Shown: positions 11,984 to 23,949, counted from the first letter of the stretch. The stretch: 64,000 bases of DNA from Macrosoma leucophasiata (GCA_036365455.1 JAWQUS010000002.1:8990001-9054000); one strand, 5' to 3'. Numbers and translations: made by a program. The notes: generated by a model not told the origin, from the sequence alone.

Positions 11984-12537
11984 ATTAAATAAATATAACT
12001 ACTTTAAGAAAAACCGACTTCAAAACTGAAAAGTAACAAATAATAAAGATTTAATTGTAATTAGGTATATAATATCTATTATTTATATGTGCTATTTACT
12101 AATAGGTTTGAAGTCGGTGCCAAGCCAAAATCACTAAAGTAGGCATTTCATTGTATTAAAACGTAACTTCACGCCTGTAATCCCCGAAGGGGTAGGCAGA
12201 GGTAAATGCATGAATTCAAGCATACACGCAAACACCCACGATTCGCCGGTTACGTTTTGTCTTCTTCTTCTTGGGGTGCCTCTCCGACTAGCGAAGGTTG
12301 GCGGTCACTATGGCATATTACGTTTTGTTCATTGTATTAATTTGCTCGTATTCATATTTAAGTGATTAAAATATAATTATTTGTTTAAGGCATGGCACCG
12401 ACTTCAAACCTATTAGTAAATAGCACATATAAATAATAGGTAGTATATACCTAATTACAATTAAATCTTTATTATTTTATTACTTTTCAGTTTTGAAGTC
12501 GGTTTTTCTTAACGTAGTTATATTTATATTTTATTAA
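11984..12537. repeat. Long foldback repeat (about 145-bp arms)
   Basis: The left arm (11984-12126) and right arm (12389-12537) are inverted copies with few mismatches. Both contain AACCGACTTCAAAACTGAAAAG and CTAATAGGTTTGAAGTCGGTGCCA. The ~262-bp loop contains a family C SINE tail (12165-12258). A transcript through it would form a long hairpin. The GAAGTCGGTT ends also occur singly at 15853-15895, 44497-44545 and 60207-60250. Confidence 0.8.
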
Positions 12538-13009
12538 CTTTAGTCAACACATTCTTCATAGGATTTCCTTGGTTTATAAAATAACATGAGAATTTTTATC
12601 TTGTAGTTAAGTACGAGTATGCAGATAACGTGTCGTGTAGCCAATAAAATATAAATATTCGAACCGAATATATTCGGCATCGTAACCGAATAATTCGGCC
12701 GAACACGAATAGCGGAAATGATGCCGAATATGCCGAATACCGAATACGCACCGAATATTCGGCGCATCTCTAATAATAATAAAAGTAAAAAGTAACAGAA
12801 GCATCTTTAAAATATATAAAGGGTAATAATTTCCAGTCAGTGACAATGAGCGTCAGAAGATTTTGGTAATATTGCTGCGTTCACAACTTTCGCCCAAAAG
12901 TTGAAACAAACAGTTAATAACAATTTGTTTTTGTAATATCTACGTTTAAATACATTTTAAATTAACGCTATATGCGCGCATTAAGGTATGAGAACCGGCT
13001 CTATAAGAT

Positions 13010-13222
13010 ACTATCAAGGCACACTCTGGAAATTGTGTTTACTCTGTGGAGTATAGTGTGACAGCGCGGCGCACGCGCACCCTTGCACAAACGTTCATAT
13101 CGACAATTCATTCAAACCACAACAAGCAACGCAATCGATGCGGTAGTCAATCGTGGGCATTGTCAATAATCACATGTTGTAGAAAAGTGTTTAATTAAAC
13201 ATTGGAACACATTGATATGAAG
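13010..13222 (+). promoter_or_regulatory. Possible promoter, 5' UTR and 6-nt first coding exon of receptor 2
   Basis: A locally GC-richer stretch (GCGCGGCGCACGCGCACCC near 13067) is followed by ATG AAG at 13217-13222, directly abutting a strong donor GTAAGT. Phase 0 joins to the AG at 32430 and would yield MKESIFMILATCGVVFSA, a convincing signal peptide. This would make intron 1 about 19.2 kb. The alternative is translation from ATG 32443 (MILATCG...) with a non-coding first exon elsewhere. This is inferred from splice phase only. Confidence 0.4.
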
Positions 13223-13984
13223 GTAAGTTTATTTGTTGGATTATTTAAACGAAATAAATTATTGATATCGTATTATATTTATCCCGGGGGTAGTTAAATG
13301 CGGTTTGCTGTGGTCTGCTGAAAGTTTTTTCGATTATTTTAATTAAAATATATATTCTTCAGTCGGTTATATGTATAACAAATAGCCATCTGTTTTACAA
13401 ATACGAGCGATGTGGATACATTTTAACATCTGCTTCATTTAAACGAATAATGATACAAGTAGGTACATAATAATATATATTACTCTGATATGATTTTTTA
13501 ATAACTGTTCAAATTTTTTATGTAACTACAAGTAGGTATATCCATAAGTAAATCATTTGAACATTTTCAGTTGTGATTATGTATAAACGCAGTTTACGTG
13601 TTACCCACTGAACAAGAAATAAAAACACATCTTTTTAAAATTAAAAAATGATTTAATTGCGCTAAAATGACACAAATCAAGCTGGGAGAGGTCCCATAGT
13701 GAAATAAGGAAATTAAATGCAAAGTTTAATTCTACAATAATGTCGAATAACGATATAAACAGCACACCATCAAGTGGCGATTTCTAATTAGATGATGAAT
13801 TACGAGTACAAACGTATAATATCCCCTACTACAAATTCATAGAAAAAAAACATTGGTTACGTCATTTATGGATTCCTGTGCAATTAAGAATAAAGTTCCA
13901 TAGACCGCCCTTTAGTGCAAATTATCTATAATCTATAAACTTAAAATAAAACTGTAGAAGTGTTAATTCTGTACATTAAAAATA

Positions 13985-14436
13985 TTGAAAAAAAAAATAC
14001 CAGGGGATGTTACTAGATCGATACCGAACCCAAATATGTGATTAGAAAAATTTTTGTCTGTCTGTCTGTTTGTTCAAGCATCACATAAAAACTACAGGTC
14101 CGATTACAGTGAAACTTGGTATGATTATACTTTAACCTTTGGCGCACAACATTGGGTACTTTTTATCCCGGAAAAATGTATATTTGTCTGTGTGTTTGTG
14201 CACGCGAATATCAGAAACGGCTTATTCGATTTGCGGTTTTCACTAATATATTTTGGTAAGTTTCATTTAACATTTAGTGTTTGTTTCATGTGAATCGGTT
14301 CGGAAATAAAAAGTTATGACAATTTAAAGAATCATATCGAATACTTTCAAGCTATTCTGTATAGTTCTATCTTTTAGGGGGTTTCGTACCTAAAAGGTAA
14401 GAACGGGCCCTACGGAATATTAATCCTCTGCTGTCT

Positions 14437-14467
<31 letters not shown>

Positions 14468-15408
14468 ACCAGGCTGTATCTCATAAACAGTGATAGCTAG
14501 AAAGCTAAAATGTTCACAAATTATGTATATCCGTTACCGCTATAACGACAAAATTAAATACAAAAAATTAAGAAAATGAAAATATTAAGGAGTTCAAGGT
14601 GGCATACAATAATCGTGTTTTTTTTCGTATATTTTTTGCGCGATATTAATAACGGTAGCAAGTAGACGTTTTTTTCACAGAATTTTTAGGTCTTATTTGG
14701 TGACGTTAGTGGTGTTGGTGGCATTGATGGTGTTGGTGGCAATGGTGGTGTTGGTACTGGTGGTGGTGGTGGCGTTGGTGGCGTTAGTGGCGTTAGTGGC
14801 TTTGGTGTCATTGGTGTCGTTGGTGGCGTAGGTGTTGTTGGTGACTCTGGTGGCGGTGTTGATGGCGTTGGTAGTGGTGGTGGTGGTTTTTAGTCGCAAT
14901 GGAGGCATTAGTGGCGTTGGTGACGTTGGTGGTGTTGGTGGTGGTAGTGTTGGTGGCATCAGTGGTTAAAATGCACAACGTAAATTTTCAATTTTTCACT
15001 TCCACCATTCTGAACCTAAGCACAGACATTACATGTCATAATTATTTTCTGCCCCAGATCTACGGTAATCTCGATCGCAACTTATTTACAATTAAAGATC
15101 GTAAAAAAAATATTATTCTGAGTCGTGAACATGTATCCGCAAGGTTCGTATTTTTTGATAATTCGTAAAATAAAATCAATAATTTTATAAATTCACATGT
15201 CAATGGCCGCCATTATGACGTAGGTATGTACACATATCATTTTTAATAAATGTCATTGATTTATTACCGTAATTGGACCGGCCAGGCAATTTTCAAAAAT
15301 CAATTGCTGTTTGTTACTTTCGCTAAAACTGTAGAGCATTTCTTACTATTATTATTTACTTTAAAGCGATACAAACGAACAAGCGAACAAGTTCGCCGGG
15401 CCAGCTAG
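13985..15408 (+). mobile_element. Helitron-like relic with minisatellite
   Basis: The sequence ends AACAAGTTCGCCGGGCCAGCTAG at 15408. It contains (GTCT)n runs at 14056-14070 and 14432-14467 and a GGTGGTGTTGGTGGC minisatellite at 14699-14955. The left limit is uncertain. The ORFs across the minisatellite are repeat artefacts. Confidence 0.4.
14699..14955 (+). repeat. GGTGTTGGTGGC minisatellite
   Basis: This is an imperfect array of GGTGGC, GGTGTT and GGTGAC triplet pairs over about 255 bp, in AT-rich context. Confidence 0.85.
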
Positions 15409-15610
15409 TCTATAATATAAAAATAAATCGGGTTTTCCTTCCTGACGCTATAAGTCCAGAACGCACGAACCGATTTCCACGGTTTTGCATTCGTTGGAAA
15501 GGTCTCGGGCTCCGTGAGGTTTATAGCAATAATATAGGTATATAAAGAAAATTCAGGAAAGTTATTTATAAACCAATATCCACGCGGGCGAAGCCGCGGG
15601 CAACAGCTAG
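15409..15610 (+). mobile_element. Non-autonomous Helitron, 202 bp
   Basis: It starts TCTATAATATAAAAATAAAT and ends with hairpin GCGGGCGAAGCCGCGGGC then AACAGCTAG, followed by T. It begins at the base after the preceding Helitron-like 3' end, so the two lie in direct tandem. Confidence 0.65.
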
Positions 15611-15651
15611 TTACTATCTATAAAATAAATAAGAGAGATTAGTTTTATGCA

Positions 15652-15800
15652 TCTTCACGCCAAGTCCCTTACGGGGTTGGCAGAGAGTGTAAAGCGCCAG
15701 ATATCCCGGTCCTGACACACCTCCCGTGCCTCATTTACATTCATCATTCTCTTCATACATTCACGCCGAATCCTTATGACCCCACCGTCAGACAGTAGGT
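15652..15800 (+). repeat. Family B copy
   Basis: It matches the copy at 17027-17180 (TTCACGCCAAGTCCCTTACGG..GGCAGAGAGTGTAAAGCGCC..CATCATTCTCTTCATACATTC). It is followed by a small perfect inverted repeat, CTATTTGGTCA / TGACCAAATAG (15808-15832). Confidence 0.7.
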
Positions 15801-16651
15801 ACTCGACCTATTTGGTCATAGTGACCAAATAGTTTTATACCTACGTATTTTTAGCCGACTTCAAAAAAAGGAGGAAGTTCTCAATTCGTCCGAATCTTTT
15901 TTTTTTCTAATCCTAAGTCAGGAAATAATTTTATAATGGAAAAGACTGACATGAGAATAACCCCTGTCAGAAAATCAATTCAGTTAAACACTAGAGAAAG
16001 TAAGTATATTTAATAGGGCATGCTGAGCTGCCTATTTAGATCAATAAATTATTTTACCAATGTAAATTTTACTAGATTTAATGCACATCCCCGCCAAATC
16101 GAGCAAAAGTACAGTCGTAACAATCTCTTTTTCATTTCATATAATTAATATTGTTTTTGTTTTACCTTTTTCCCAATAGGGTTTGAAACGGTAGGGTCTT
16201 ATCTTAGAGCTCTAGCGCCACATACGCGATGCGATTTAGGTGACCATACTTTCAACATGTCGGATCTAATCGCATCGCAAGTTTCTGCGAAGTGGCGTCG
16301 CATCGCAGTTTTGTGTGGCGGCCCTTAGTTAAAGAACTAGTACGTTGCGAGACTTACGTTTTGCGACAGTAAGATTTTTGGACGAAATATATCCACATTA
16401 CAAATAGGTATCTACACCGAACTTGATTATGACGAGTTGGCGTAGGTAAATGAACTAATTGTTTAAATACTGATAAATTATTATGAAACCCTTACGATAA
16501 CACCACGATTGATATGGTTAACCTTGACTGGCATGTCTTTTACTTGTTTATATCATTGTCATAAGTAATCAACTACATATTGAAGCACACGAACAGCGTG
16601 CTACGCTTGTGCATTTTGCCCTCTGGATTTGTGTAGATTTATATGTATAGG

Positions 16652-16948
16652 CTGTAGTGTTGCCAGGTCCGATTTGTTTTAAATCGGGACAGTAGTAGTT
16701 AAAATAAATCGGGACAGTAAATAGTATGCCAATTAATGAATTTATTGATTTATCAAAAGCCTCGGGACATAAATATGATCGATCTTTAGAGAGGCTTTTG
16801 TCTAGCAGTGGACGTATTTCGGTTGAGGTAATGATGTTGATTTATCCCGACATTTAACGTTCCTATCAGAAGTTAATCGGGACGAGTCCCCAGAGCTCTG
16901 AAAATCGGGACGTCCCGCGCAAATCGGGACACCTGGCAACACTACTAG
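16652..16948. mobile_element. TIR element with TAGTGTTGCCAGGT ends
   Basis: Left TAGTGTTGCCAGGT and right ACCTGGCAACACTA are exact inverted ends. Internal AAATCGGGAC motifs repeat in both orientations. No coding capacity. A LINE/SINE-like tail (TTTTGTCTAGCAGTGGACGT) is embedded at about 16790. Confidence 0.65.
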
Positions 16949-17026
16949 CCATCTTCAATTAACAGCCATGTGAACGGCATGCTTGTTTGCTTTCTTCACC
17001 ACAGAAAGAAAGAAGTATGTATGTAT

Positions 17027-17180
17027 GTATGTATCTTCACGCCAGGTCCCTAACGGGGTAGGCAGAGAGTGTAGAGCGCCAGACATCCCGGTTCTGACAA
17101 ACCTCTCGTGCCTCGTCTACCTTCATCATTCTCTTCATACATGCACGCCGATTCCTAAGACTTTTGACCCCACCATCAGA
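17027..17180 (+). repeat. Family B copy preceded by (ATGT)n
   Basis: This is a clean copy of the family B consensus, preceded by four ATGT units at 17015-17031. It ends near ATTCCTAAGACTTTTGACCC. The 104-codon ORF here is a repeat artefact. Confidence 0.7.
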
Positions 17181-17510
17181 CAGAAAGAAGTAAACTGCAT
17201 TTATAAAGCACGTTTTGAATTTCAAATAAGAATAACAGATAACGGTAACCTTACCGTAGTTACCGATCCGACCATTTATCATTTTAAGGAAAATTGATAA
17301 GGAATGGATAATAATAGCCTGTAACCCGTTATATACTATTACTTTAGTATACTTAACCAATAATTATTTCTGTTTTCCTATAATCATAGAAGAATAAATC
17401 TAATTATCAGCATCCATCAGCATATTCTAACAGCGTGATTTTTTGTTATGATCATAGAGACGTTTCAGTCTAGAATGTCAAATTCCCAAAATGTCAAGTG
17501 CCCGAAATTA

Positions 17511-17548
17511 AGAGATACTAAAATAATTATAATTATTTTAGTATCTCT
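17511..17548. repeat. Perfect 38-bp palindrome
   Basis: The segment AGAGATACTAAAATAATT followed by its exact reverse complement has only a central AT. A second 20-bp perfect palindrome (GACTGTACAGCTGTACAGTC) is at 17942-17961. Confidence 0.9.
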
Positions 17549-18257
17549 AATATAATAATTATTAATATTTTAACATTATTTTGTTTTTCTTGAAATATTG
17601 TGTCAGTAAATATTGATAATTTGTACGTCATTGTATTTAACTTTTCACTTTGATTCAGTTTATGTGCTCGTGTGCGTGAGTATCGTTTACTTCATTACTT
17701 TCGTTTATCGGTATAGTTCACTCGAGTTCAGAGATATTATTTAAAAACATGTATTTCTACTAATTCAACCAACAATTCCTAAGCACAACGACCTACATTA
17801 TGAAGTGAATCGAGTTTTCAACATTCACTCGCCAATAATATACATCTATATTTACCCGCCGCGATTTCTGCAATAAAAATGTGACAACTTCAACGGATAC
17901 AGTCTAAATTTGGAAACGAGTACAAAATATTAGCCAAAAACGACTGTACAGCTGTACAGTCATAAATATTTATTTCGGTATATACTTGTTGGGCATATTT
18001 CTCCGTGGGTTAATGTGTTGACAAATCCCGGTGTCGATTCGCGTTAACAAGAAGATGGTTATCAGAGTTTGCTAATTAATCAAATTCGCAGTAGCAACTT
18101 AGAATCTGTAAATGCGGCCAAAAATGTAATACGGGAATTTAGTGCAATAGTGTAATAAAGCACGTTTCTCTGTTTGCACTTCTGTGCAAGGAAAAAACAT
18201 AACTAATATTATAAATTTGATAGTAGGTAACTCCTTCTGTTAGGTAATCAGGACAAA

Positions 18258-18505
18258 CCAATTTCACTGCTCCAGTGACGGAACTCGCGGCGTAGGTACC
18301 ACCGCATTACCTAATACTTGCCGCTAAATGGTAGTGTTCAGCACTATCGTGTTCCGGTCAGGTGGGCCGGGAAGGCCTCAGAAGTGGTAACGCATCTGCA
18401 TCTTGACTTTGGTCTTTGTGTGGGTGTCTATAGGCTGCAGTCATCACTTAACACCAATATGAACTGGATGCATGTTTGCCAAACAAAACATAAAAAAACC
18501 GTTTT
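18258..18505 (-). repeat. Family A copy
   Basis: It has reverse-orientation family A blocks: CTTGCCGCTAAATGGTAGTG, TTCAGCACTATCGTGTTCCG, GTCTATAGGCTGCAGTCATC. Confidence 0.7.
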
Positions 18506-19104
18506 GAGCTGATTAAAAAATACATATTTATACTAAAAAATATATTTAATACCTTTAGAAAGTTGCCGTTTTAAGGGGATTACCCGTAAAATCGGGACGG
18601 CAATTTGTTTTTGGGTAAGTAGGTATGCGATGATATTTAACATGGAGGTTGTTTGGACCCCGTAGAAAGGACATAATTTTTTGTGCCAAAGAAAAGAGCT
18701 AGTCCTGGATAATTATGTCATTTTTATGCAGCATTCGAATAACTTCGTATCACATAATGCGATAATGAATACACGTACTGTTTGTTATTTGATATGCTTC
18801 ACATACCTAGATAGACATGATCAATGCATTATACTCTGTGCATAATGATGATGACATGCGCAGTAAATAAATGTGTAATATATAGAACCTTTAGTCGATA
18901 CGATTATTAAGATTAAGCGTCTTAATGACAAAGAGGAATTTTATAGATACATAGTACCTACCCAGACGTCCGCTAAGAACGAATTTTGTGACTATTGATC
19001 TATATGTACTAAATTACACCTAGCCCGTTGTAACTTTTTAGTTAATTAGATCTGTACATATTACATATACCATCACGTACCTATAGATCTATTGTTGTAA
19101 ACAC

Positions 19105-19295
19105 TATTGCAGAGACTACCATGACCAAATAGGTCAAGTTCTGTCTGATAGTGCGGTCAAGTCTTAGGAATCGGCGTGCATGTATGAAGAGAATGATGAA
19201 GGTAGACGAGGCACGAGAGGTATGTCAGGACCGGGATATCTGGCGCTCTTCACTATCTGCCTACCCCGTTAGGGACCTGGCGTGAAGATACATAC
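19105..19295 (-). repeat. Family B copy, reverse orientation
   Basis: It reads GAATGATGAAGGTAGACGAG, GGACCGGGATATCTGGCGCT and CCGTTAGGGACCTGGCGTGA, the reverse complement of the 17027 copy. Confidence 0.75.
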
Positions 19296-19479
19296 ATACA
19301 TACTATTGCAAAGTTTGGCAAAGATTTTGAAGAAAAGTACCTACGACACAAGTAGGTAATCAGCACTTGATTTAAAAAATAAATAATAATTAACTAAATG
19401 CAGTGTAGGAAACATTGAAAACTAATATTAAATTGTAGGTACTCATTGATAAATACGTGAAGCCTTTTACAAACTGAAT

Positions 19480-19943
19480 TCGTGAAAATGGTTTAACCTT
19501 TTACGAAGACTCCGAGAAGAAATAAAAGAAAAAAGGCCGGGAATGTTGCGTAAGAAAGTTTTGTTCCATCAAGACAATGCACACACACACTTGGGTTGAA
19601 ACAATGTCTGTAATCCATGATTGTGGCTACGAATTGCTGCCCCACCCACCTCATTCGCCGGATTTAGCCCCATCAAATTATCATTTATTTCCAAATTTAA
19701 AAAAACATTTGGGTGGCTCGAAATTCTCGACCAAAGATGAGGTGATAGTCGCAGTAAACGAGTATTTCGCCGACCTTCCGGAATCTTTTTTTTTCGAGGG
19801 GATAAACAAGTTGCAGTTCAGTTCAGGTGGAAGAAGTGTGTTGAGCTAGATGGAGACTATGTCGAAAAATAAAAATAAATTTAGACCCACTTTTCTTTTA
19901 TTTTCTTGGTCGGGCTTCGAACTTTTGGATCCACCCTCGTAAT
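19480..19943 (+). pseudogene. 5'-truncated mariner transposase relic
   Basis: It encodes only the C-terminal third of a mariner transposase: FHQDNAHTHT (second Asp block, altered), HPPHSPDLAPSNYHLFPNLK (third Asp block), then STKDEVIVAVNEYFADLP. It ends with CGAACTTTTGGATCCACCCT, a mariner-like terminus. It differs in sequence from the mariner at 1269-2538, so it is a separate subfamily. Not functional. Confidence 0.8.
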
Positions 19944-19948
19944 AAAAG

Positions 19949-20505
19949 AAAAAAACCGGTCAAGTGCATGTCGGGTCACGCGCAGTGTAGGGTTCCGTAG
20001 TTACAGAGCAAGAGATGTAAAGAAAAAAAAAATTTTTTGTCTATGGACTTGTACGAAATTTTCGAGTAAAATACATTTAGTTGACTATTACTCGCAAACT
20101 TGCAAGGCTAACTTAAGTGTGATAGTTTTCCTTTTAATTTCGTTATAAGTAGCTACTATCGTTGTAACGTTTGAATTTCTAACAACAACCGTTTAGGCTG
20201 TAGGGGGGGGGGGACACTTGAGTGTAACGAAAATTTGCACTTTAAAGCTTAATAAGTCACGGACAGTTAACTAAATCGAAAAATGATGTTCGCACACCCA
20301 TAATATTTTTAAAAGACCTATCCAACGATATACCATTCCATATGGAAATCGAAAATTTAAAAAAATATCCGCGCGTTACAAGTAGGGTTACCCTAATAAT
20401 TTATTTTTTCATGTTTTTATTCTACCACTTTGTCGGCGTGATTAAGTTGTATACTTGTGCCAAATTTCAAGTCTCTAGTACTAATAGTTTTTGCGCTAAA
20501 CCGCG

Positions 20506-20580
<75 letters not shown>

Positions 20581-20627
20581 GGACATGGCGAAACTATAAG
20601 GGTTCCTTGTTTACTACGGAACCCTAA
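19949..20627 (+). mobile_element. Non-autonomous repeat family F with (GACA)n
   Basis: It starts AACCGGTCAAGTGCATGTCG..TAGGGTTCCGTAGTTACAGA. It ends GGGTTCCTTGTTTACTACGGAACCCTAAAA, so the GGGTTCCGTA ends are inverted. Other copies are 33172-35073 (reverse, with nested insertion) and 45802-46433. A (GACA)n microsatellite near one end is part of the family. No coding capacity was found. Confidence 0.65.
20507..20582 (+). repeat. (GACA)n microsatellite
   Basis: Uninterrupted GACA units run over about 75 bp, ending at GACGGACATGG. Confidence 0.95.
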
Positions 20628-22725
20628 AACGAGAAGTTTCCTCGTTTTTTCGAAATTCAATCCCACCAAAGTCATTTAATCCCACACAATCAAAGAATGT
20701 AGAGCTGGGCAACCTACGAAAATCTCAAGCTATGCTCTTTATTACGTAAAATTGCCAAGTTGTAAATAATATCAAATTCAATGAACTGGTATCAAATAAC
20801 TGTCATCTATATGGAAAAGCCGGACTCATTATGCCAAGGAAAGAAAACCGGTAAGTTGTAAGTAGCTAGCTGGGACTGGCAAAGGAACCTGTGGTACGAC
20901 TGCTAAACTGAATCGCTTTTAACCTCGTTTATCCAAGTCTTTACCTTATAAGACTACACTTGCGTCTATCTGTCCGTCTGTTATAGCCAATTTCATCTCT
21001 GAAAGTAATGGGTTGATTCTGTTGAAATTTGGTAGGTGCACATATGTATGACTGTGCACAGAATCGGTGACCCTAACAAGTATGTGCAACGTAAATTAAT
21101 GAAATCGAAAAATAGGAGGTACTTTTACAGGATAATTAGACAGAGAAGAACAATGTGTTACATATATTTAATCAATTAAAGGTCTTCTGTAAGAATCTAA
21201 AATACTTTTATATTTTTATCAAAAGCGTTCACACAGACCGCACCCGATCCAGCTATTTCGCCGCTCAGGCTAAAATTATATTTGACATCAGACATTGATT
21301 TTGTTTTACTAATTCAATGAGTTGTTCATTAGCGCCAAAGATCGCACCAGATTCACTCGAACATAACAAAAAAAAAGGCTTTGCCTGTCCGTGTTTAGGG
21401 GCCAGTAGATTACGTAATGCCTACGCCCGCGATTTCATTTACTGGAGCTCTACCACCAGCAAAAAAATATTTATCTTTCGTGTCGCCTGTGAGAACAATA
21501 GCGACAATCTGACAATCCCTATCACTTGGTTAACAACTTGCCATGGCTTATTGATGCCAAGTCCAATTTATAATTTTTCGTATATTATGATTTCGTCAAT
21601 GGTTAAATTGTTTAAAACCGGTGGCGTCACAGCGGCGGCCACTCATATTTCGCAAAAAAAAAACATGTAGATAAATACCAACGCAATATTCATAGAAATT
21701 AATACAAGAATGACGATTGCGGATAGTCAAGATAATATTCTATGTGAGATTAGTCAGAAAATATTCATAGCTCACAACGGATTTCCTTTTTTATTTGTAA
21801 TACTACGATTACTAAGATATACCTACCTACCCACCATGAATGGAGTGGGTACCTATACCTATTTCATTTTAAATCCTTCAGGACACCAAAAAAATATAAA
21901 AATAGATTTCTAGTAGGGTCCAACTGCTGCTTGAAGGATTTAAATATAAGGTATTAGTCGTAGTTTTGATGAGGATCAAATACTTGAACGATGGTTAACG
22001 TCTTGTGTAATATCCAAAATTATCCCTACAGCCTTACAATATTGACCTCTGTAAATCGACCTTAATCGTGAAGTGTACGAGCAAACCCACTTTACATATC
22101 ATTATCGGCTGTTGATTGTGTCCTGACCCACTTCAAAACTACACGACTCGACCTCCGTGATCTGTGATATTAACCTAACACATTGAACTACACAAGAAAT
22201 TGATGAGAAAAGACTAAATGAGTACTAATTAGTTTACACTACACATTATAGTACTGTCCAATTTTTATCGCAAAAGTGTACAGAGATTTCTATTTTACCT
22301 TGTTATCTTCATGTTATTTTGCTCTGTTGTACTGGTAGGTAACTTAAGATAAACGTGTTGAGTGAGTAGTTATGGTAGACCCAAAAGGGGATTTTTTACT
22401 CGAGCGCGTCAGATTAAGATATGGCAGATACCCTGTTGGGGACCTCCACCCAATATAAAATTTATGTAAGCGTAAAATTTACGCGATGTTGATAAACGCG
22501 CCCTTAAAAATGTTCCAATGGTTTCCACGGTCTTACTTCACTTCCGAATCGTCTGATTTTTTGATAGCAGCTTTGTTTGGACACATTTTACACCCTCTAA
22601 GAATATCTGACGCGTCCTTGAACCATAATAAATAAACTACCCGCACTTGCGTGAACATAAGACGTGTTTTCGTGTCTCTGTGATCGATAGTGAATTAAAA
22701 TAAGTTTCGGTGGTTTTTAGTGTAA

Positions 22726-23949
22726 ATGGGGACTAAATGCAACGGATGTGATGCCGCTGTATACGATATATTATATATGGAGTGCTCGAAAGAAACCTGC
22801 AAGAAGATATACCACTTGAAATGTGTGGCCATACCGGAGATTAAGTTTGAATCTTTCACGGAGGACTTCAAACGTACCTGGCTGTGTCCGGAGTGTGTGT
22901 GCAACATTCCCAAAACGGATAATTCCAACACTCCGATAAGAGGTAACACCATCATGAACAAGACTTTCACACCAGGAGCCTTCGTGAACACAGAACGCGG
23001 CAGCCGTCAAAAATCCAACGAGATGTCAGGTGCAATTATGGACGAGTTACGGATTTTTAGCACGGAAATGTTGTCAAGAATGGATGAGCAAAATAAATCG
23101 TTCGAAATTCTACAAAATAAACTTAGTAAATCGGAATACGAATTACAAGAACTAAGAAAGGAAATGCGGGTATGTCAAGAAAAAGTAAATAAAATAGATT
23201 ACCTGGAAGATAAAATTGATAAATTGATACAACAAAATACACATCTGGAATTATTACTGAAGAAGGAAGGTAGAGAAGAAAAGGAGATAGTCCAACAACC
23301 CGCAAAACAGAACCGCAATACAACACAACTAGAATTATTACTATCCAAAGAAGGTAGAAAAGAAAAGGAGATAGTCCGGCAACCCGCCACACATACGTTG
23401 ACATTTGCCGACGCCACTAAAAAAAAATCAGAGACGGCAGCCATACCAGCGGTTCACAATAATGAGTGTGTGGCCACAACACCAGCGATTACAACCATGC
23501 TGTCGACTACTTCTAAGAAACCGAACACTTCACAAAAACTGGAAACAATCTCTATATCGGAATCTTCTTTGGAAAATGAGGATGAATATAAAGTTGTCAG
23601 CAGAAAAAAAAGGTATCCACGAAATGAAGCAAAAAAAGGAGAAATGACTGCTACAACTAGTGAAATCCAAGGCACAGAGCGTAAAAAGTATTTGCATATA
23701 TGGCGTGTTCAAAAAGACACAAAGGAGGAGAATATTGAAAAACACGTAAAGAGCGTATGTGGAGAGAATACATATGTTAAGATTGACAAAGTGAAACATA
23801 AGACGGAAAGAGATTACGCTTCGTTCATTATAACAGTTCCGGAGACCCAATACCAGAAGATAAGCCAAGCGGCAAGCTGGCCAGTCAATATTGAGTTTGC
23901 CGAATGGGTGTGGTTTCGAAAGTCAACTGGCTTTCAAAAAAACTCGTAA
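22726..23949 (+). CDS. LINE ORF1 protein with PHD-like zinc finger
   Basis: 407 aa from ATG 22726 (no upstream in-frame alternative needed). Residues ~5-60 form a PHD-type C4HC3 pattern (CNGCD, MECSKETC, YHLKC, WLCPECVC). Residues ~100-175 are a heptad-rich coiled coil (SKSEYELQELRKEMRVCQEK). A Lys/Glu/Thr-rich linker contains a near-duplicated LLLKKEGREEKEIV / LLLSKEGRKEKEIV block. The C-terminus (~330-400) looks like a small RRM-like region (LHIWRVQKDTKEENIEKHV). ORF1 proteins of this group bind RNA and package the element; the PHD finger is known in several CR1-like ORF1s. It overlaps ORF2 by 59 nt. Confidence 0.85.
   Translation: MGTKCNGCDAAVYDILYMECSKETCKKIYHLKCVAIPEIKFESFTEDFKRTWLCPECVCNIPKTDNSNTPIRGNTIMNKTFTPGAFVNTERGSRQKSNEMSGAIMDELRIFSTEMLSRMDEQNKSFEILQNKLSKSEYELQELRKEMRVCQEKVNKIDYLEDKIDKLIQQNTHLELLLKKEGREEKEIVQQPAKQNRNTTQLELLLSKEGRKEKEIVRQPATHTLTFADATKKKSETAAIPAVHNNECVATTPAITTMLSTTSKKPNTSQKLETISISESSLENEDEYKVVSRKKRYPRNEAKKGEMTATTSEIQGTERKKYLHIWRVQKDTKEENIEKHVKSVCGENTYVKIDKVKHKTERDYASFIITVPETQYQKISQAASWPVNIEFAEWVWFRKSTGFQKNS

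Larger units (their letters stand above)
10284..12772. mobile_element. hAT-type element, non-autonomous and nested
   Basis: The terminal inverted repeats are TAGTGATGCACCGAATA on the left and, reverse-complemented, TAGAGATGCGCCGAATA on the right. They are followed inside by CCGAATA/TATTCGG runs. An exact 8-bp duplication, ATAATAAT, flanks both ends (10276-10283 and 12773-12780). Duplications of 8 bp and these termini fit the hAT superfamily. No transposase frame is visible. The interior holds a 5S-derived SINE (10735-10985), a tRNA-derived SINE (11137-11441) and a foldback (11984-12537), so later insertions account for much of its 2.5 kb. Confidence 0.75.

Noticed and set aside
14693..14959. 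Thr/Asn-rich or Val/Leu-rich protein from the minisatellite
   Set aside because: Open frames on both strands follow from the triplet-like repeat; no splice or homology support.
16199..16325. Structured RNA or 5S-like piece
   Set aside because: CGCATCGCA repeats look like repeat debris; no 5S internal promoter match.
20507..20582. CRISPR-like or coding tandem array
   Set aside because: A pure GACA tetranucleotide microsatellite with no spacers; the RQTDRQTD open frame is an artefact.
21317..21913. 117- and 67-codon plus-strand ORFs
   Set aside because: No recognisable domain; a family A fragment (TAGATTACGTAATGCCTACGCC) lies inside the first, and composition matches non-coding DNA.
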